From Pseudomonas gregormendelii (lineage in GTDB: Bacteria > Pseudomonadota > Gammaproteobacteria > Pseudomonadales > Pseudomonadaceae): 64,000 bases of DNA. The translations under genes were made by a program, and so were the position numbers. The DNA is taken from positions 1-64,000 of the forward strand of contig NZ_JADEVO010000032.1 of the NCBI RefSeq assembly GCF_017114825.1, in the 5' to 3' direction. The notes beneath the pieces were generated by a model. It worked only from the letters and a program-made list of their open reading frames with translations. It was not told the DNA's origin and ran no database searches. Shown here one piece after another: positions 23,188-31,401 of the stretch (its first letter is position 1; each line of letters opens with the position of its first letter).

Positions 23188-24741
23188 ATGCAGTTGATTG
23201 AACATTCCGACTCGCCGCGCTACATCCGCCTCAACGAGCGGGACAACGTGGTCGTGGTGGTTAACGATCAGGGCGTGCCGGCGGGCACAGCGTTTGCGGA
23301 CGGTCTGGTAACCCTGGACTTTGTGCCGCAGAGCCATAAGGTCACCCTGGAAGACATTCCCGAGGGTGGCCAGGTGATTCGCTACGGCCAGACCATTGGC
23401 TACGCGTTGCAGCCGATTCCCCGCGGCAGTTGGGTCAATGAGGATCAACTGCGCATGCCGACCGCGCCACCCCTGGACAGCCTGCCGCTGTCCACCGAAG
23501 TACCGGCGGTGCAGGCTCCGCTGGAAGGCTTTACCTTCGAGGGTTATCGCAACGCCGATGGCACCGTGGGCACGCGCAACATCCTCGGCATTACCACCAC
23601 GGTGCAGTGCGTCACCGGCGTGCTCGATCATGCGGTCAAGCGCATCAAGGACGAGTTGCTGCCCAGGTATCCGCATGTCGACGACGTGGTGGCGCTGACC
23701 CATAGCTATGGCTGTGGCGTGGCGATTACCGCAACAGACGCGTACATCCCCATCCGTACCGTGCGCAACCTGGCGCGCAACCCGAACCTGGGTGGCGAGG
23801 CGCTGGTGATCAGCCTGGGCTGCGAGAAGTTGCAGGCCGGGCAGGTGATGCACGAAGGGGACAGTTCGGTAGACCTGAGCGACCCGTGGTTGTACCGACT
23901 GCAGGATTCCAGTCACGGGTTCACCGAGATGATCGAACAGATCATGGCGCTGGCCGAGACTCGCTTGAAAAAGCTCGACCAACGTCGTCGCGAAACCGTG
24001 CCGGCATCCGAGCTGATTCTGGGTATGCAGTGCGGCGGCAGCGATGCGTTTTCCGGGATCACCGCCAATCCGGCCCTGGGCTACGCCTCGGACCTGTTAC
24101 TGCGGGCCGGTGCCACGGTGATGTTCTCCGAAGTCACCGAGGTGCGCGACGCGATCTACCTGCTGACCTCCCGCGCTGAAACCGAGGAAGTGGCGCAGGA
24201 ACTGGTGCGGGAAATGGACTGGTACGACCGATACCTGGCCAAGGGAGAAGCGGATCGCAGTGCCAACACCACGCCGGGTAACAAGAAAGGCGGGTTGTCG
24301 AACATTGTCGAGAAGTCGCTGGGCTCGATCGTCAAGTCCGGCAGCAGCGCGATCAATGGCGTGCTGGGCCCTGGCGAACGCTTCAAGCGCAAAGGCCTGA
24401 TTTTCTGCGCGACCCCGGCCAGTGATTTTGTCTGCGGGACCTTGCAGCTGGCGGCCGGGATGAACCTGCACGTATTCACCACCGGGCGCGGTACCCCGTA
24501 TGGTCTGGCGATGGCGCCGGTAGTGAAGGTCTCGACCCGCACCGAGCTGGCGCAACGCTGGCCTGACCTGATCGATATCGACGCCGGGCGGATTGCGACA
24601 GGGCGGGCTTCGATCGAGGACCTGGGGTGGGAGTTGTTCCACTATTACCTGGATGTTGCCAGCGGCAAGAAACAGACATGGGCCGAGCAGCACAAGCTGC
24701 ATAACGACATCACCTTGTTCAACCCAGCGCCGATTACCTGA
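23188..24741 (+). CDS. garD: Galactarate dehydratase GarD
   Basis: 517 residues, UxaA/GarD family. An N-terminal SAF-like region (about 1-95) is followed by the large catalytic part with GYRNADGTVGTRN near 115, THSYGCGV near 171 and SLGCEKLQAGQ near 210, motifs common to galactarate and altronate dehydratases; the length fits GarD. It removes water from galactarate to give 5-keto-4-deoxy-glucarate, the KdgD substrate. GAGGAG precedes the ATG and the gap to the carrier gene is 11 nt. A REPIN follows 14 nt after the stop. Confidence 0.92.
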   Translation: MQLIEHSDSPRYIRLNERDNVVVVVNDQGVPAGTAFADGLVTLDFVPQSHKVTLEDIPEGGQVIRYGQTIGYALQPIPRGSWVNEDQLRMPTAPPLDSLPLSTEVPAVQAPLEGFTFEGYRNADGTVGTRNILGITTTVQCVTGVLDHAVKRIKDELLPRYPHVDDVVALTHSYGCGVAITATDAYIPIRTVRNLARNPNLGGEALVISLGCEKLQAGQVMHEGDSSVDLSDPWLYRLQDSSHGFTEMIEQIMALAETRLKKLDQRRRETVPASELILGMQCGGSDAFSGITANPALGYASDLLLRAGATVMFSEVTEVRDAIYLLTSRAETEEVAQELVREMDWYDRYLAKGEADRSANTTPGNKKGGLSNIVEKSLGSIVKSGSSAINGVLGPGERFKRKGLIFCATPASDFVCGTLQLAAGMNLHVFTTGRGTPYGLAMAPVVKVSTRTELAQRWPDLIDIDAGRIATGRASIEDLGWELFHYYLDVASGKKQTWAEQHKLHNDITLFNPAPIT

Positions 24742-24755
24742 GGCCGAGCTGCCTG

Positions 24756-24837
24756 AAAAAGATCGCAGCCTGCGGCAGCTCCTACATTGGAATGCATACT
24801 CTGTAGGAGCTGCCGCAGGCTGCGATCTTTTGATCTT
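24756..24837. repeat. REPIN, GTAGGAGCTGCC family
   Basis: Copies in tail-to-tail orientation (AAGATCGCAGCCTGCGGCAG then CTGCCGCAGGCTGCGATCTT) with GTAGGAG ends facing inward around a short spacer. This is the reverse arrangement to the copies at 13142 and 17941. Confidence 0.85.
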
Positions 24838-24899
24838 AATGTGCTCGGGGTGGCTTATCATTAGCCACCTAACGACGCTCACCCAAGGTTAATTCCGGC

Positions 24900-25841
24900 A
24901 TGCTGGCAATCTTCCTCGAAACCCTGAACATCACCGCCCCGGTGTTTGCCATGCTGTTTCTGGGTGTGCTGCTCAAACGCATCGACTGGATCAACGACAA
25001 CTTTATCCACACCGCATCGGCCCTGGTGTTCAACGTCACCATGCCGGCGCTGCTGTTCCTGGGCATCCTGCATGCCGACCTGCATGCCGCCCTGCAACCG
25101 GAACTGCTGATCTATTTCTCGGTGGCGACCCTGGTGTGTTTCGCCATCGCCTGGGGCTGGGCGATCTGGAAATGTCCGCGGGAAGATCGCGGGATCTACA
25201 CCCAGGGCGCATTCCGCGGTAACAACGGGGTGATCGGCCTGGCGCTGGCGGCGAGCATGTACGGCGACTACGGGATTTCCCTTGGGGCGATTCTCGCGGC
25301 GCTGGTGATCCTGTTCTACAACACCCTCTCGACTATCGTCCTGGCGGTGTACAGCCCGGTGATCAAGTCCGACCCCTGGAGTATCTTCAAGAGCGTGATG
25401 ATCAACCCGTTGATCATCAGCGTGATTGCAGCGGCACCCTTTGCCTATTTCAAGATCGGCCTGCCGGGTTGGCTGGAAACCTCCGGGCAGTACCTGGCGC
25501 AGACCACTTTGCCCCTGGCCCTGATCTGCATTGGCGGCACCCTTTCGCTGGCAGCGATGCGAAAAAGTGGCTCGATGGCGCTCAGTTCCAGCCTGGTCAA
25601 GATGATCGGCCTGCCGGTACTGGCGACGCTGGGCGCGTGGCTGTGGGGGTTTCGCGGGGCGGAACTGGGGATTTTGTTCCTGTACTTCGGCAGCCCGACC
25701 GCTGCAGCCAGTTTTGTCATGGCTCGCCAGGCCAATGGCAACCATGAGCTGGCGGCAGCGATCATTGTCATCACCACGTTGATGGCGGCGGTGACCACCA
25801 ATGTCGGGATCTTTTTGTTGCAGTGGGGCGGGTGGATTTAG
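24900..25841 (+). CDS. AEC-family transporter (auxin efflux carrier type)
   Basis: 313 residues with about ten hydrophobic segments arranged as two repeats, which is the AEC carrier pattern. The central GAFRGNNGVIGLALA and LPLALICIGGTLSL are typical of bacterial members, which are often annotated as malonate or organic-acid carriers; substrate is unknown here. A REPIN separates it from garD, so it is probably a separate unit. It is convergent with the minus-strand CMD gene. Confidence 0.82.
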   Translation: MLAIFLETLNITAPVFAMLFLGVLLKRIDWINDNFIHTASALVFNVTMPALLFLGILHADLHAALQPELLIYFSVATLVCFAIAWGWAIWKCPREDRGIYTQGAFRGNNGVIGLALAASMYGDYGISLGAILAALVILFYNTLSTIVLAVYSPVIKSDPWSIFKSVMINPLIISVIAAAPFAYFKIGLPGWLETSGQYLAQTTLPLALICIGGTLSLAAMRKSGSMALSSSLVKMIGLPVLATLGAWLWGFRGAELGILFLYFGSPTAAASFVMARQANGNHELAAAIIVITTLMAAVTTNVGIFLLQWGGWI

Positions 25842-25870
25842 CGCAGGGGGTTGCGGCGTTCTCCAGGGCC

Positions 25871-25940
25871 TCATCACGAGCAGGCTCGCTCCCACATTTG
25901 GAATGCATTCCCCTGTGGGAGCGAGCCTGCTCGCGATGGC
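25871..25940. repeat. REP pair, GTGGGAGC family (stem CGAGC/GCTCG)
   Basis: CGAGCAGGCTCGCTCCCACA and TGTGGGAGCGAGCCTGCTCG face each other around 17 nt in the convergent gap between the AEC and CMD genes. This is the best preserved pair of its family in the window. Confidence 0.88.
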
Positions 25941-25970
25941 GGCAGACCTGTCACCACAACTTTCGAATAA

Positions 25971-26351
25971 TCATTCCGGCTTCTGGTAAGTATCAATCAC
26001 TTCCTGCGCCGCCCTGAACGCATCGATGGCCGCCGGTACTCCTGCATACACCGCACAATGCAACAGCGCCTCGCGAATCTCTTCCACTGTGCAGCCATTG
26101 TTCAACGCCCCGCGCACGTGCCCCTTCAATTCCTGCGGACACTTGAGTGCGGTCAGCGCGGCAAGGGTGATCAGGCTGCGGGTTTTCAGCGGCAGGCCCT
26201 CGCGATTCCATACGCTGCCCCATGCGTGCTCGTTGACGAAGTCCTGCAGCGGCTGGGTAAAATCGGTGGCATTGCCCAGTGCGCGATCGACAAAAGCATC
26301 GCCCATCACTTGCCGACGCACTTCAACGCCGGGTTTTTTATTGTCGGTCAT
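25971..26351 (-). CDS. Carboxymuconolactone decarboxylase (CMD)-family protein, PcaC-like
   Basis: 126 residues, the size of gamma-carboxymuconolactone decarboxylase. It has the PcaC-type pattern: VRRQVMGDAFVDRAL at the start, HAWGSVWNREGLPLKTRSLI in the middle and EIREALLHCAVYAGVPAAIDA near the end. No other aromatic-degradation gene is present, so its job may differ from that of the protocatechuate enzyme. Its ATG overlaps the stop of the exchanger gene (ATGA), implying co-expression. Confidence 0.75.
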   Translation of the reverse strand: MTDNKKPGVEVRRQVMGDAFVDRALGNATDFTQPLQDFVNEHAWGSVWNREGLPLKTRSLITLAALTALKCPQELKGHVRGALNNGCTVEEIREALLHCAVYAGVPAAIDAFRAAQEVIDTYQKPE

Positions 26352-27421
26352 GGCACTTCCTTTTTGTGGTGTTGGCGACGCCAGGCGAGCAGTGACGTAA
26401 GCAGCACAAACGCCCCCAGGGCCGGCAGGACGAAAAACAGCATCAGGTGTTCAAGCTTGCCGGCCAGCGGCATGCCGGTGGTGAAGGACACCACATGCAG
26501 GCCGTAGGCCAGGTACAGTCCCAGGAAAACCAGGCCTTCGGCACGCGTCACCCGGTAACCGGAGTAGAAGATTGGCAGGCACAGCGCGGCGACGCCGAGC
26601 ATCACCGGCAGGTCGAAATCCAGGGCGTTGGGCGAGACCGACAAGGGCGTCGGAGCAATCAGCGCCGTGACGCCGAGCACGCCCAGCAGGTTGAACAGGT
26701 TGCTGCCAATGACGTTGCCCACGGCAATTTCACGCTGGCCGCGCAAGGCCGCAATCAACGAGGTGGCCAATTCCGGCAGGGAAGTGCTGATGGCCACGAT
26801 GGTCAGGCCGATGATCCGTTCCGAAAGCCCAAGATCAGTCGCGACCGCGACCGCAGCGCCCAGTAGCAAGTGGCCAGCATACACCAGCATCCCCAGGCCG
26901 GCGACGATCATCAGCAGGCTGCTGAACCAGGGCGCCTGGCGAGTTTCATCGTGAGATGGCGGCCGCGTCGAGTGGCGCGACTGGCGCAACAACAAGCCCA
27001 GGTACACCATCAGCGCGGCCAGCAGCACCATGCCGTCGAAGCGGGTCAGTTCTTCATTCCAGGCGAGTATGAAGACCAGCAGGCTGGCGCCGATCATCAG
27101 TGGAATATCCAGGCGCACCAACTGCCGGGACACCCGCAGCGGGATAATCAGCGCCGACAGGCCAAGCGTTACCAGGATGTTGAAAATGCTGCTGCCGATG
27201 ACGCTGCCCACTGCGATGTCGACGTTCTGTGCCAGGGTCGCCTGCAGGCTGATGGCCATTTGTGGTGCGCTGCTGCCGAGGGCGACGATGGTCAGGCCGA
27301 TGATCAGCGGCCGCACGTGCAGGCGTGCGGCCAGGCGTACGGCGGCCCGCACCATCAGCTCGGCGCCGGCGATCAGTAGAACCAGGCCGCTGAGCAATTC
27401 AATCACGTTGATCAGGGGCAA
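26348..27421 (-). CDS. Na+/Ca2+ exchanger-family antiporter (CaCA, YrbG-like)
   Basis: 357 residues with about ten membrane segments in two inverted repeats. The alpha-2 motif ISTSLPELATS keeps Glu217 and GNVIGSNLFN follows. In the alpha-1 motif, ALGSSAPQMAIS, the normally conserved Glu is Gln54 (codon CAA); GSVIGSSIFN follows. Family members exchange Ca2+ or other cations for Na+ or H+ across the inner membrane, so the missing acidic residue may alter ion selectivity or coupling. Its stop overlaps the start of the CMD gene. Confidence 0.82.
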   Translation of the reverse strand: MPLINVIELLSGLVLLIAGAELMVRAAVRLAARLHVRPLIIGLTIVALGSSAPQMAISLQATLAQNVDIAVGSVIGSSIFNILVTLGLSALIIPLRVSRQLVRLDIPLMIGASLLVFILAWNEELTRFDGMVLLAALMVYLGLLLRQSRHSTRPPSHDETRQAPWFSSLLMIVAGLGMLVYAGHLLLGAAVAVATDLGLSERIIGLTIVAISTSLPELATSLIAALRGQREIAVGNVIGSNLFNLLGVLGVTALIAPTPLSVSPNALDFDLPVMLGVAALCLPIFYSGYRVTRAEGLVFLGLYLAYGLHVVSFTTGMPLAGKLEHLMLFFVLPALGAFVLLTSLLAWRRQHHKKEVP

Positions 27422-27456
27422 ATCTGCAAGTCCGAAAATGGTCGGCGCTCCAGCTG

Positions 27457-27831
27457 TCAGTCGTCGAGGGCTTGCACACGCACCCGGGCGGTCCCGCTTC
27501 TGAGCATGCCCAGGCGTGCGGCAGCCTCGTGGGAAAGGTCAATCAGTCGCCCACGGGTGTGCGGCCCGCGGTCATTGATGCGGACCACGCAAGACTTGTC
27601 GTTGCTCAGGTTGGTGACCTTCACCCGCGTACCGAAGGGTAGTTGGCGATGGGCTGCGGTCAGGGAATTCTTGTTGAAACGCTCGCCACTGGCGGTGCGT
27701 TTACCTTGGTGTTTGGCGCCGTAATACGAAGCCGTGCCGGTCTTGTCGTAGCCGTGTGGATCGATGATGTCGTTGCTGGCGCAACCGGCCAACAGAGAGA
27801 GCAGGGCGCAAAGGCCGAGTAGACGCTTCAT
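27457..27831 (-). CDS. RlpA-like septal-ring lipoprotein, short form
   Basis: 124 residues. A lipoprotein signal ends in the lipobox LAGC (Cys17), and the rest is one double-psi beta-barrel domain: GTASYYGAKHQGKRTASGER, LPFGTRVKVTNL and VRINDRGPHTRGRLIDLS. RlpA is a lytic transglycosylase acting on naked glycan at the septum; this copy lacks the C-terminal SPOR domain of full RlpA, so it is a paralogue of uncertain activity. Distance from neighbours suggests its own promoter. Confidence 0.85.
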   Translation of the reverse strand: MKRLLGLCALLSLLAGCASNDIIDPHGYDKTGTASYYGAKHQGKRTASGERFNKNSLTAAHRQLPFGTRVKVTNLSNDKSCVVRINDRGPHTRGRLIDLSHEAAARLGMLRSGTARVRVQALDD

Positions 27832-27852
27832 TCAAGGTTTCCCGAAAACAAA

Positions 27853-27941
27853 TGTGGGAGCCAGCCTGCTGGCGATTGCGGAGTGTCAGACACGGATAGG
27901 GTGAATGTCAGACCGCTATCGCCAGCAGGCGGGCTCCCACA
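27853..27941. repeat. REP pair, GTGGGAGC family (stem CCAGC/GCTGG)
   Basis: TGTGGGAGCCAGCCTGCTGG and an inverted partner about 40 nt apart, between the RlpA-like gene and the gatB stop. Confidence 0.82.
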
Positions 27942-27959
27942 AGGAGTCGAGCCAGATTT

Positions 27960-27988
27960 GAAGGCTGGCTCCATTCTCATCAGCCTTC
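27960..27988 (-). terminator. Possible terminator overlapping the gatB stop
   Basis: GAAGGCTG and CAGCCTTC arms enclose a 13-nt loop that contains the gatB stop codon. No clear U-tract follows on the minus strand. Confidence 0.35.
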
Positions 27989-29425
27989 GAGCTTGCTTTT
28001 CAGCAGTTCGTTGACCTGTTGCGGGTTGGCCTTGCCTTTGGAGGCTTTCATGGCCTGGCCGACGAAGAAGCCGAACATCTTGCCGCGTTTGGCTTCGTCT
28101 GCCGCGCGGTATTGTTCGACCTGCTCGGCGTTGGCCGCGAGCATCTCGTCCAGCACCGCCGAGATCGCACCGGTGTCGGTCACTTGCTTGAGGCCGCGCT
28201 TGTCGATGATCTCGTCTGCGCTGCCTTCGCCGCTGGCCATGGCTTCAAAGACCACCTTGGCGATCTTGCCGGAGATGGTGTTGTCCTTGATGCGCAGCAG
28301 CATCCCGCCCAGTTGCTCGGCCGAGACCGGCGACTGGTCAATGTCCACGCCCTGCTTGTTCAACAGGCTGCCCAGCTCAACCATCACCCAGTTGGCCGCC
28401 AGCTTGGCGTCGCCGCTGATGCTCACGACTTTCTCGAAGTAATCGGCTTGTTCGCGACTGGTGGCCAGGACGCTGGCGTCGTAGACCGACAGACCGAACT
28501 GCTCCTGGAAACGCTCGCGCTTCTGCGGCGGCAATTCCGGCAGGGTCGTGCGCACGTCGTCGAGGAACGAGTCCTCGATGACCACTGGCAGCAGGTCCGG
28601 ATCCGGGAAGTAACGGTAGTCGTTGGCTTCCTCCTTGCTGCGCATCGGACGGGTTTCGTCCTTGTTAGGATCGTACAGGCGGGTCTGCTGGATCACTTTG
28701 CCGCCGTCTTCGATCAGCTCGATCTGACGCTGCACTTCGGTGTTGATCGCCTTCTCGATGAAACGGAACGAGTTGACGTTCTTGATTTCGCAGCGCGTGC
28801 CGAACTCGGCCTGGCCCTTCGGACGGATCGACACGTTGCAGTCGCAACGCAGCGAACCTTCGGCCATGTTGCCATCGCAGATGCCCAGGTAACGCACCAG
28901 TGCGTGGACAGCCTTGACGTAAGCCACGGCTTCCTTGGCACTGCGCATGTCCGGCTCGGAAACGATTTCCAGCAGAGGCGTGCCGGCGCGGTTCAGGTCG
29001 ATGCCGGTGGCGCCATTGAACTCTTCGTGCAGGCTTTTACCGGCGTCTTCTTCCAGGTGCGCCCGGGTGATGCCGACGCGCTTGACCGTGCCGTCTTCCA
29101 AGGCGATGTCCAGGTGGCCCTTGCCGACAATCGGCAGTTCCATCTGGCTGATCTGGTAGCCCTTGGGCAGGTCCGGATAGAAGTAGTTTTTACGGGCGAA
29201 CACGTTGTGCTGGCCGATTTCGGCATCGATGGCCAGGCCAAACATCACCGCCATGCGCACCGCTTCCTGGTTCAGTACCGGCAGGACGCCAGGCATGCCG
29301 AGGTCAACCAGGCTGGCCTGGGTGTTCGGCTCGGAACCGAAAGTGGTGGAGCTACCGGAAAAAATTTTCGACCGGGTGGTGAGCTGGGTATGAATCTCCA
29401 GCCCGATCACGACTTCCCATTGCAT
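27980..29425 (-). CDS. gatB: Asp/Glu-tRNA amidotransferase subunit B
   Basis: 481 residues. GatB phosphorylates the mischarged Glu-tRNAGln or Asp-tRNAAsn and receives ammonia from GatA. The N-terminus MQWEVVIGLEIHTQL, the GCDCNVS-type stretch SLRCDCNVSIRPKG, and the C-terminal YqeY-like helical domain are all present. Start chosen at the Met with GAGGAG upstream; the longer frame has an improbable Ser/Thr-rich leader. Last gene of gatCAB, 10 nt after gatA. Confidence 0.95.
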   Translation of the reverse strand: MQWEVVIGLEIHTQLTTRSKIFSGSSTTFGSEPNTQASLVDLGMPGVLPVLNQEAVRMAVMFGLAIDAEIGQHNVFARKNYFYPDLPKGYQISQMELPIVGKGHLDIALEDGTVKRVGITRAHLEEDAGKSLHEEFNGATGIDLNRAGTPLLEIVSEPDMRSAKEAVAYVKAVHALVRYLGICDGNMAEGSLRCDCNVSIRPKGQAEFGTRCEIKNVNSFRFIEKAINTEVQRQIELIEDGGKVIQQTRLYDPNKDETRPMRSKEEANDYRYFPDPDLLPVVIEDSFLDDVRTTLPELPPQKRERFQEQFGLSVYDASVLATSREQADYFEKVVSISGDAKLAANWVMVELGSLLNKQGVDIDQSPVSAEQLGGMLLRIKDNTISGKIAKVVFEAMASGEGSADEIIDKRGLKQVTDTGAISAVLDEMLAANAEQVEQYRAADEAKRGKMFGFFVGQAMKASKGKANPQQVNELLKSKLEG

Positions 29426-29435
29426 GTGTTTCTCC

Positions 29436-30887
29436 TCAGAAGCCGGTTGGGGTGCGGGTGTGCCAGTCAGTGTTGAGCTGATACTGGTGAGCAACGTTCA
29501 ACAGGCGGCCTTCCTGGAAATACGGGGCAAGCAGTTGCACGCCCACCGGCAGGCCATCGACGAAACCTGCTGGCATGGACAAGCCCGGCAAGCCGGCGAG
29601 GTTGGCGGTGATGGTGTAGACGTCTTCCAGGTAGGCAGCGACCGGGTCACTGTTCTTGGCGCCGAGCTTCCAGGCCGGGTTCGGCGTGGTTGGGCCGAGG
29701 ATGATGTCGACCTCGTTGAAGGCGGCCATGAAGTCGTTTTTCACCAGGCGGCGGATCTTCTGCGCCTTCAGGTAATAGGCGTCGTAGTAGCCGGCCGACA
29801 GCGCGTAGGCGCCGACCATGATGCGGCGCTGCACTTCCGGGCCGAAACCTTCACCGCGGGAACGCTTGTACAGGTCGATCAGGTTTTTCGGGTCTTCGCA
29901 GCGATAGCCGAAACGCACCCCGTCGAAACGCGACAGGTTGGAGGAGGCTTCTGCCGGGGCGATCACGTAGTACGCAGGAATCGCGTGCTGCATGTTCGGC
30001 AGGCTGATTTCCTTGATCACGGCACCGAGCTTCTCCAGCTCCTTGATGCTGTTGTGGATCAGCTCGGCGATCCTCGGGTCCAGACCGGCGCTGAAGTATT
30101 CCTTCGGCACGCCGATGCGCAGCCCTTGCAACGAGCCGTTGAGGCTGGCGCTGTAATCCGGCACGGGCTCGTCGATGCTGGTGGAGTCATTGGCATCGAA
30201 ACCGGCCATGCCTTGCAGCAGGATCGCGCAGTCTTCGGCGGTGCGCGCCAGCGGACCGCCCTGGTCGAGACTGGAGGCGTAAGCGATCATGCCCCAGCGC
30301 GAAACACGACCGTACGTCGGTTTAAGGCCTGTGAGGTTGGTAAACGCGGCCGGCTGACGAATGGAGCCGCCGGTGTCGGTCGCGGTGGCGGCCGGCAGCA
30401 GGCGCGCGGCAACGGCCGCAGCTGAACCACCGGACGAACCGCCCGGTACGTGTTCCAGGTTCCACGGGTTTTTCACCGCGCCGTAGTAGCTCGACTCGTT
30501 GGCCGACCCCATGGCGAATTCGTCCATGTTGGTCTTGCCCAGGGTCACGGCCCCGGCAGCGGCCAGCTTGGCAACCACGGTGGCATCGTACGGCGCCTTG
30601 AAGTTGTCGAGCATCTTCGAGCCGCAGCTGGTGCGGATGCCCTGGGTGCAGAACAGGTCCTTGTGGGCGATCGGCGCGCCAAGCAGGGCGCCGCTCTCAC
30701 CATTGGCCCGGCGGGCGTCAGCGGCTTTGGCCTGCTGCAGCGCGAGGTCCTCGGTGAGGCTGATGAAGCTGTTGAGCTGTGGATCGAGCTGGGCGATACG
30801 CGCCAGCAGGACCTTGGTCAGCTCTTCGGAAGAAAACTTTTTGTCGGCGAGTCCGCGGGCGATCTCGGCCAGAGTCATTTGATGCAT
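29436..30887 (-). CDS. gatA: Asp/Glu-tRNA amidotransferase subunit A
   Basis: 483 residues, amidase-signature family. The Ser-cisSer-Lys triad is Lys76 (HKDLF), Ser151 (GGSSGGS) and Ser175 (DTGGS). It frees ammonia from glutamine for GatB. Met at 30878 is an alternative start. It lies between gatC (16 nt upstream) and gatB. Confidence 0.95.
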   Translation of the reverse strand: MHQMTLAEIARGLADKKFSSEELTKVLLARIAQLDPQLNSFISLTEDLALQQAKAADARRANGESGALLGAPIAHKDLFCTQGIRTSCGSKMLDNFKAPYDATVVAKLAAAGAVTLGKTNMDEFAMGSANESSYYGAVKNPWNLEHVPGGSSGGSAAAVAARLLPAATATDTGGSIRQPAAFTNLTGLKPTYGRVSRWGMIAYASSLDQGGPLARTAEDCAILLQGMAGFDANDSTSIDEPVPDYSASLNGSLQGLRIGVPKEYFSAGLDPRIAELIHNSIKELEKLGAVIKEISLPNMQHAIPAYYVIAPAEASSNLSRFDGVRFGYRCEDPKNLIDLYKRSRGEGFGPEVQRRIMVGAYALSAGYYDAYYLKAQKIRRLVKNDFMAAFNEVDIILGPTTPNPAWKLGAKNSDPVAAYLEDVYTITANLAGLPGLSMPAGFVDGLPVGVQLLAPYFQEGRLLNVAHQYQLNTDWHTRTPTGF

Positions 30888-30903
30888 TGCAGGCTCTTTC
30901 CCT

Positions 30904-31191
30904 TTAGTCGATGACTTTCGGAACCAGGTACAGGCCGTTTTCGACCGCTGGTGCGATGGACTGGTAGGCCTCGCGATGATCGGTCTCGGTCACGACGTCC
31001 GCGCGCAGGCGCTGGCTGGCTTCCAGTGGGTGGGCGAGCGGCTCGATACCGTCGGTATTGACCGCCTGCATTTCGTCGACCAGCCCGAGAATGCTGTTCA
31101 GGGCCGAAGTGATGTGTGGAAGATCGGCATCATTGAGGCCAAGGCAGGCCAGATGAGCGATTTTTTCCACGTCGGAGCGTTCAAGCGCCAT
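30904..31191 (-). CDS. gatC: Asp/Glu-tRNA amidotransferase subunit C
   Basis: 95 residues, normal GatC length. It bridges GatA and GatB. The N-terminus MALERSDVEKIAHLACLGL and the PLAHPLEASQRLRADVV stretch are typical. First gene of gatCAB and divergent from mreB; a 15-nt palindrome lies in its leader at 31215-31229. Confidence 0.94.
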   Translation of the reverse strand: MALERSDVEKIAHLACLGLNDADLPHITSALNSILGLVDEMQAVNTDGIEPLAHPLEASQRLRADVVTETDHREAYQSIAPAVENGLYLVPKVID

Positions 31192-31214
31192 GGGAATCTC
31201 CAGTGGAAAACAGA

Positions 31215-31229
31215 ACGGACGGCGTCCGT
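31215..31229. other. Palindrome in the gatC leader
   Basis: ACGGACG and CGTCCGT arms around a single base, about 24 nt upstream of the gatC start. It could be a small hairpin or an operator; nothing links it to a known regulator. Confidence 0.3.
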
Positions 31230-31328
31230 GTGTTAGATTGTCGGAACACTACCGCATTTCTACGGTCATAAGGCCGCGATTGTGGGGGTTGGTGCACAGA
31301 AAAGCGGCCAATTTAACATATTGGCGCC

Positions 31329-31357
31329 TTGCCCAAAATCCCTGTCGTTGTTAGAGT
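31329..31357 (+). promoter_or_regulatory. Candidate mreB promoter
   Basis: TTGCCC (31329-31334) and TAGAGT (31352-31357) with a 17-nt spacer, 45 nt before the mreB start. Both hexamers match consensus at four of six positions. Confidence 0.4.
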
Positions 31358-31401
31358 TTGCCGCACTTTTTTACCCACGCGTTGCCTAGGGTCCTTTCCC
31401 C

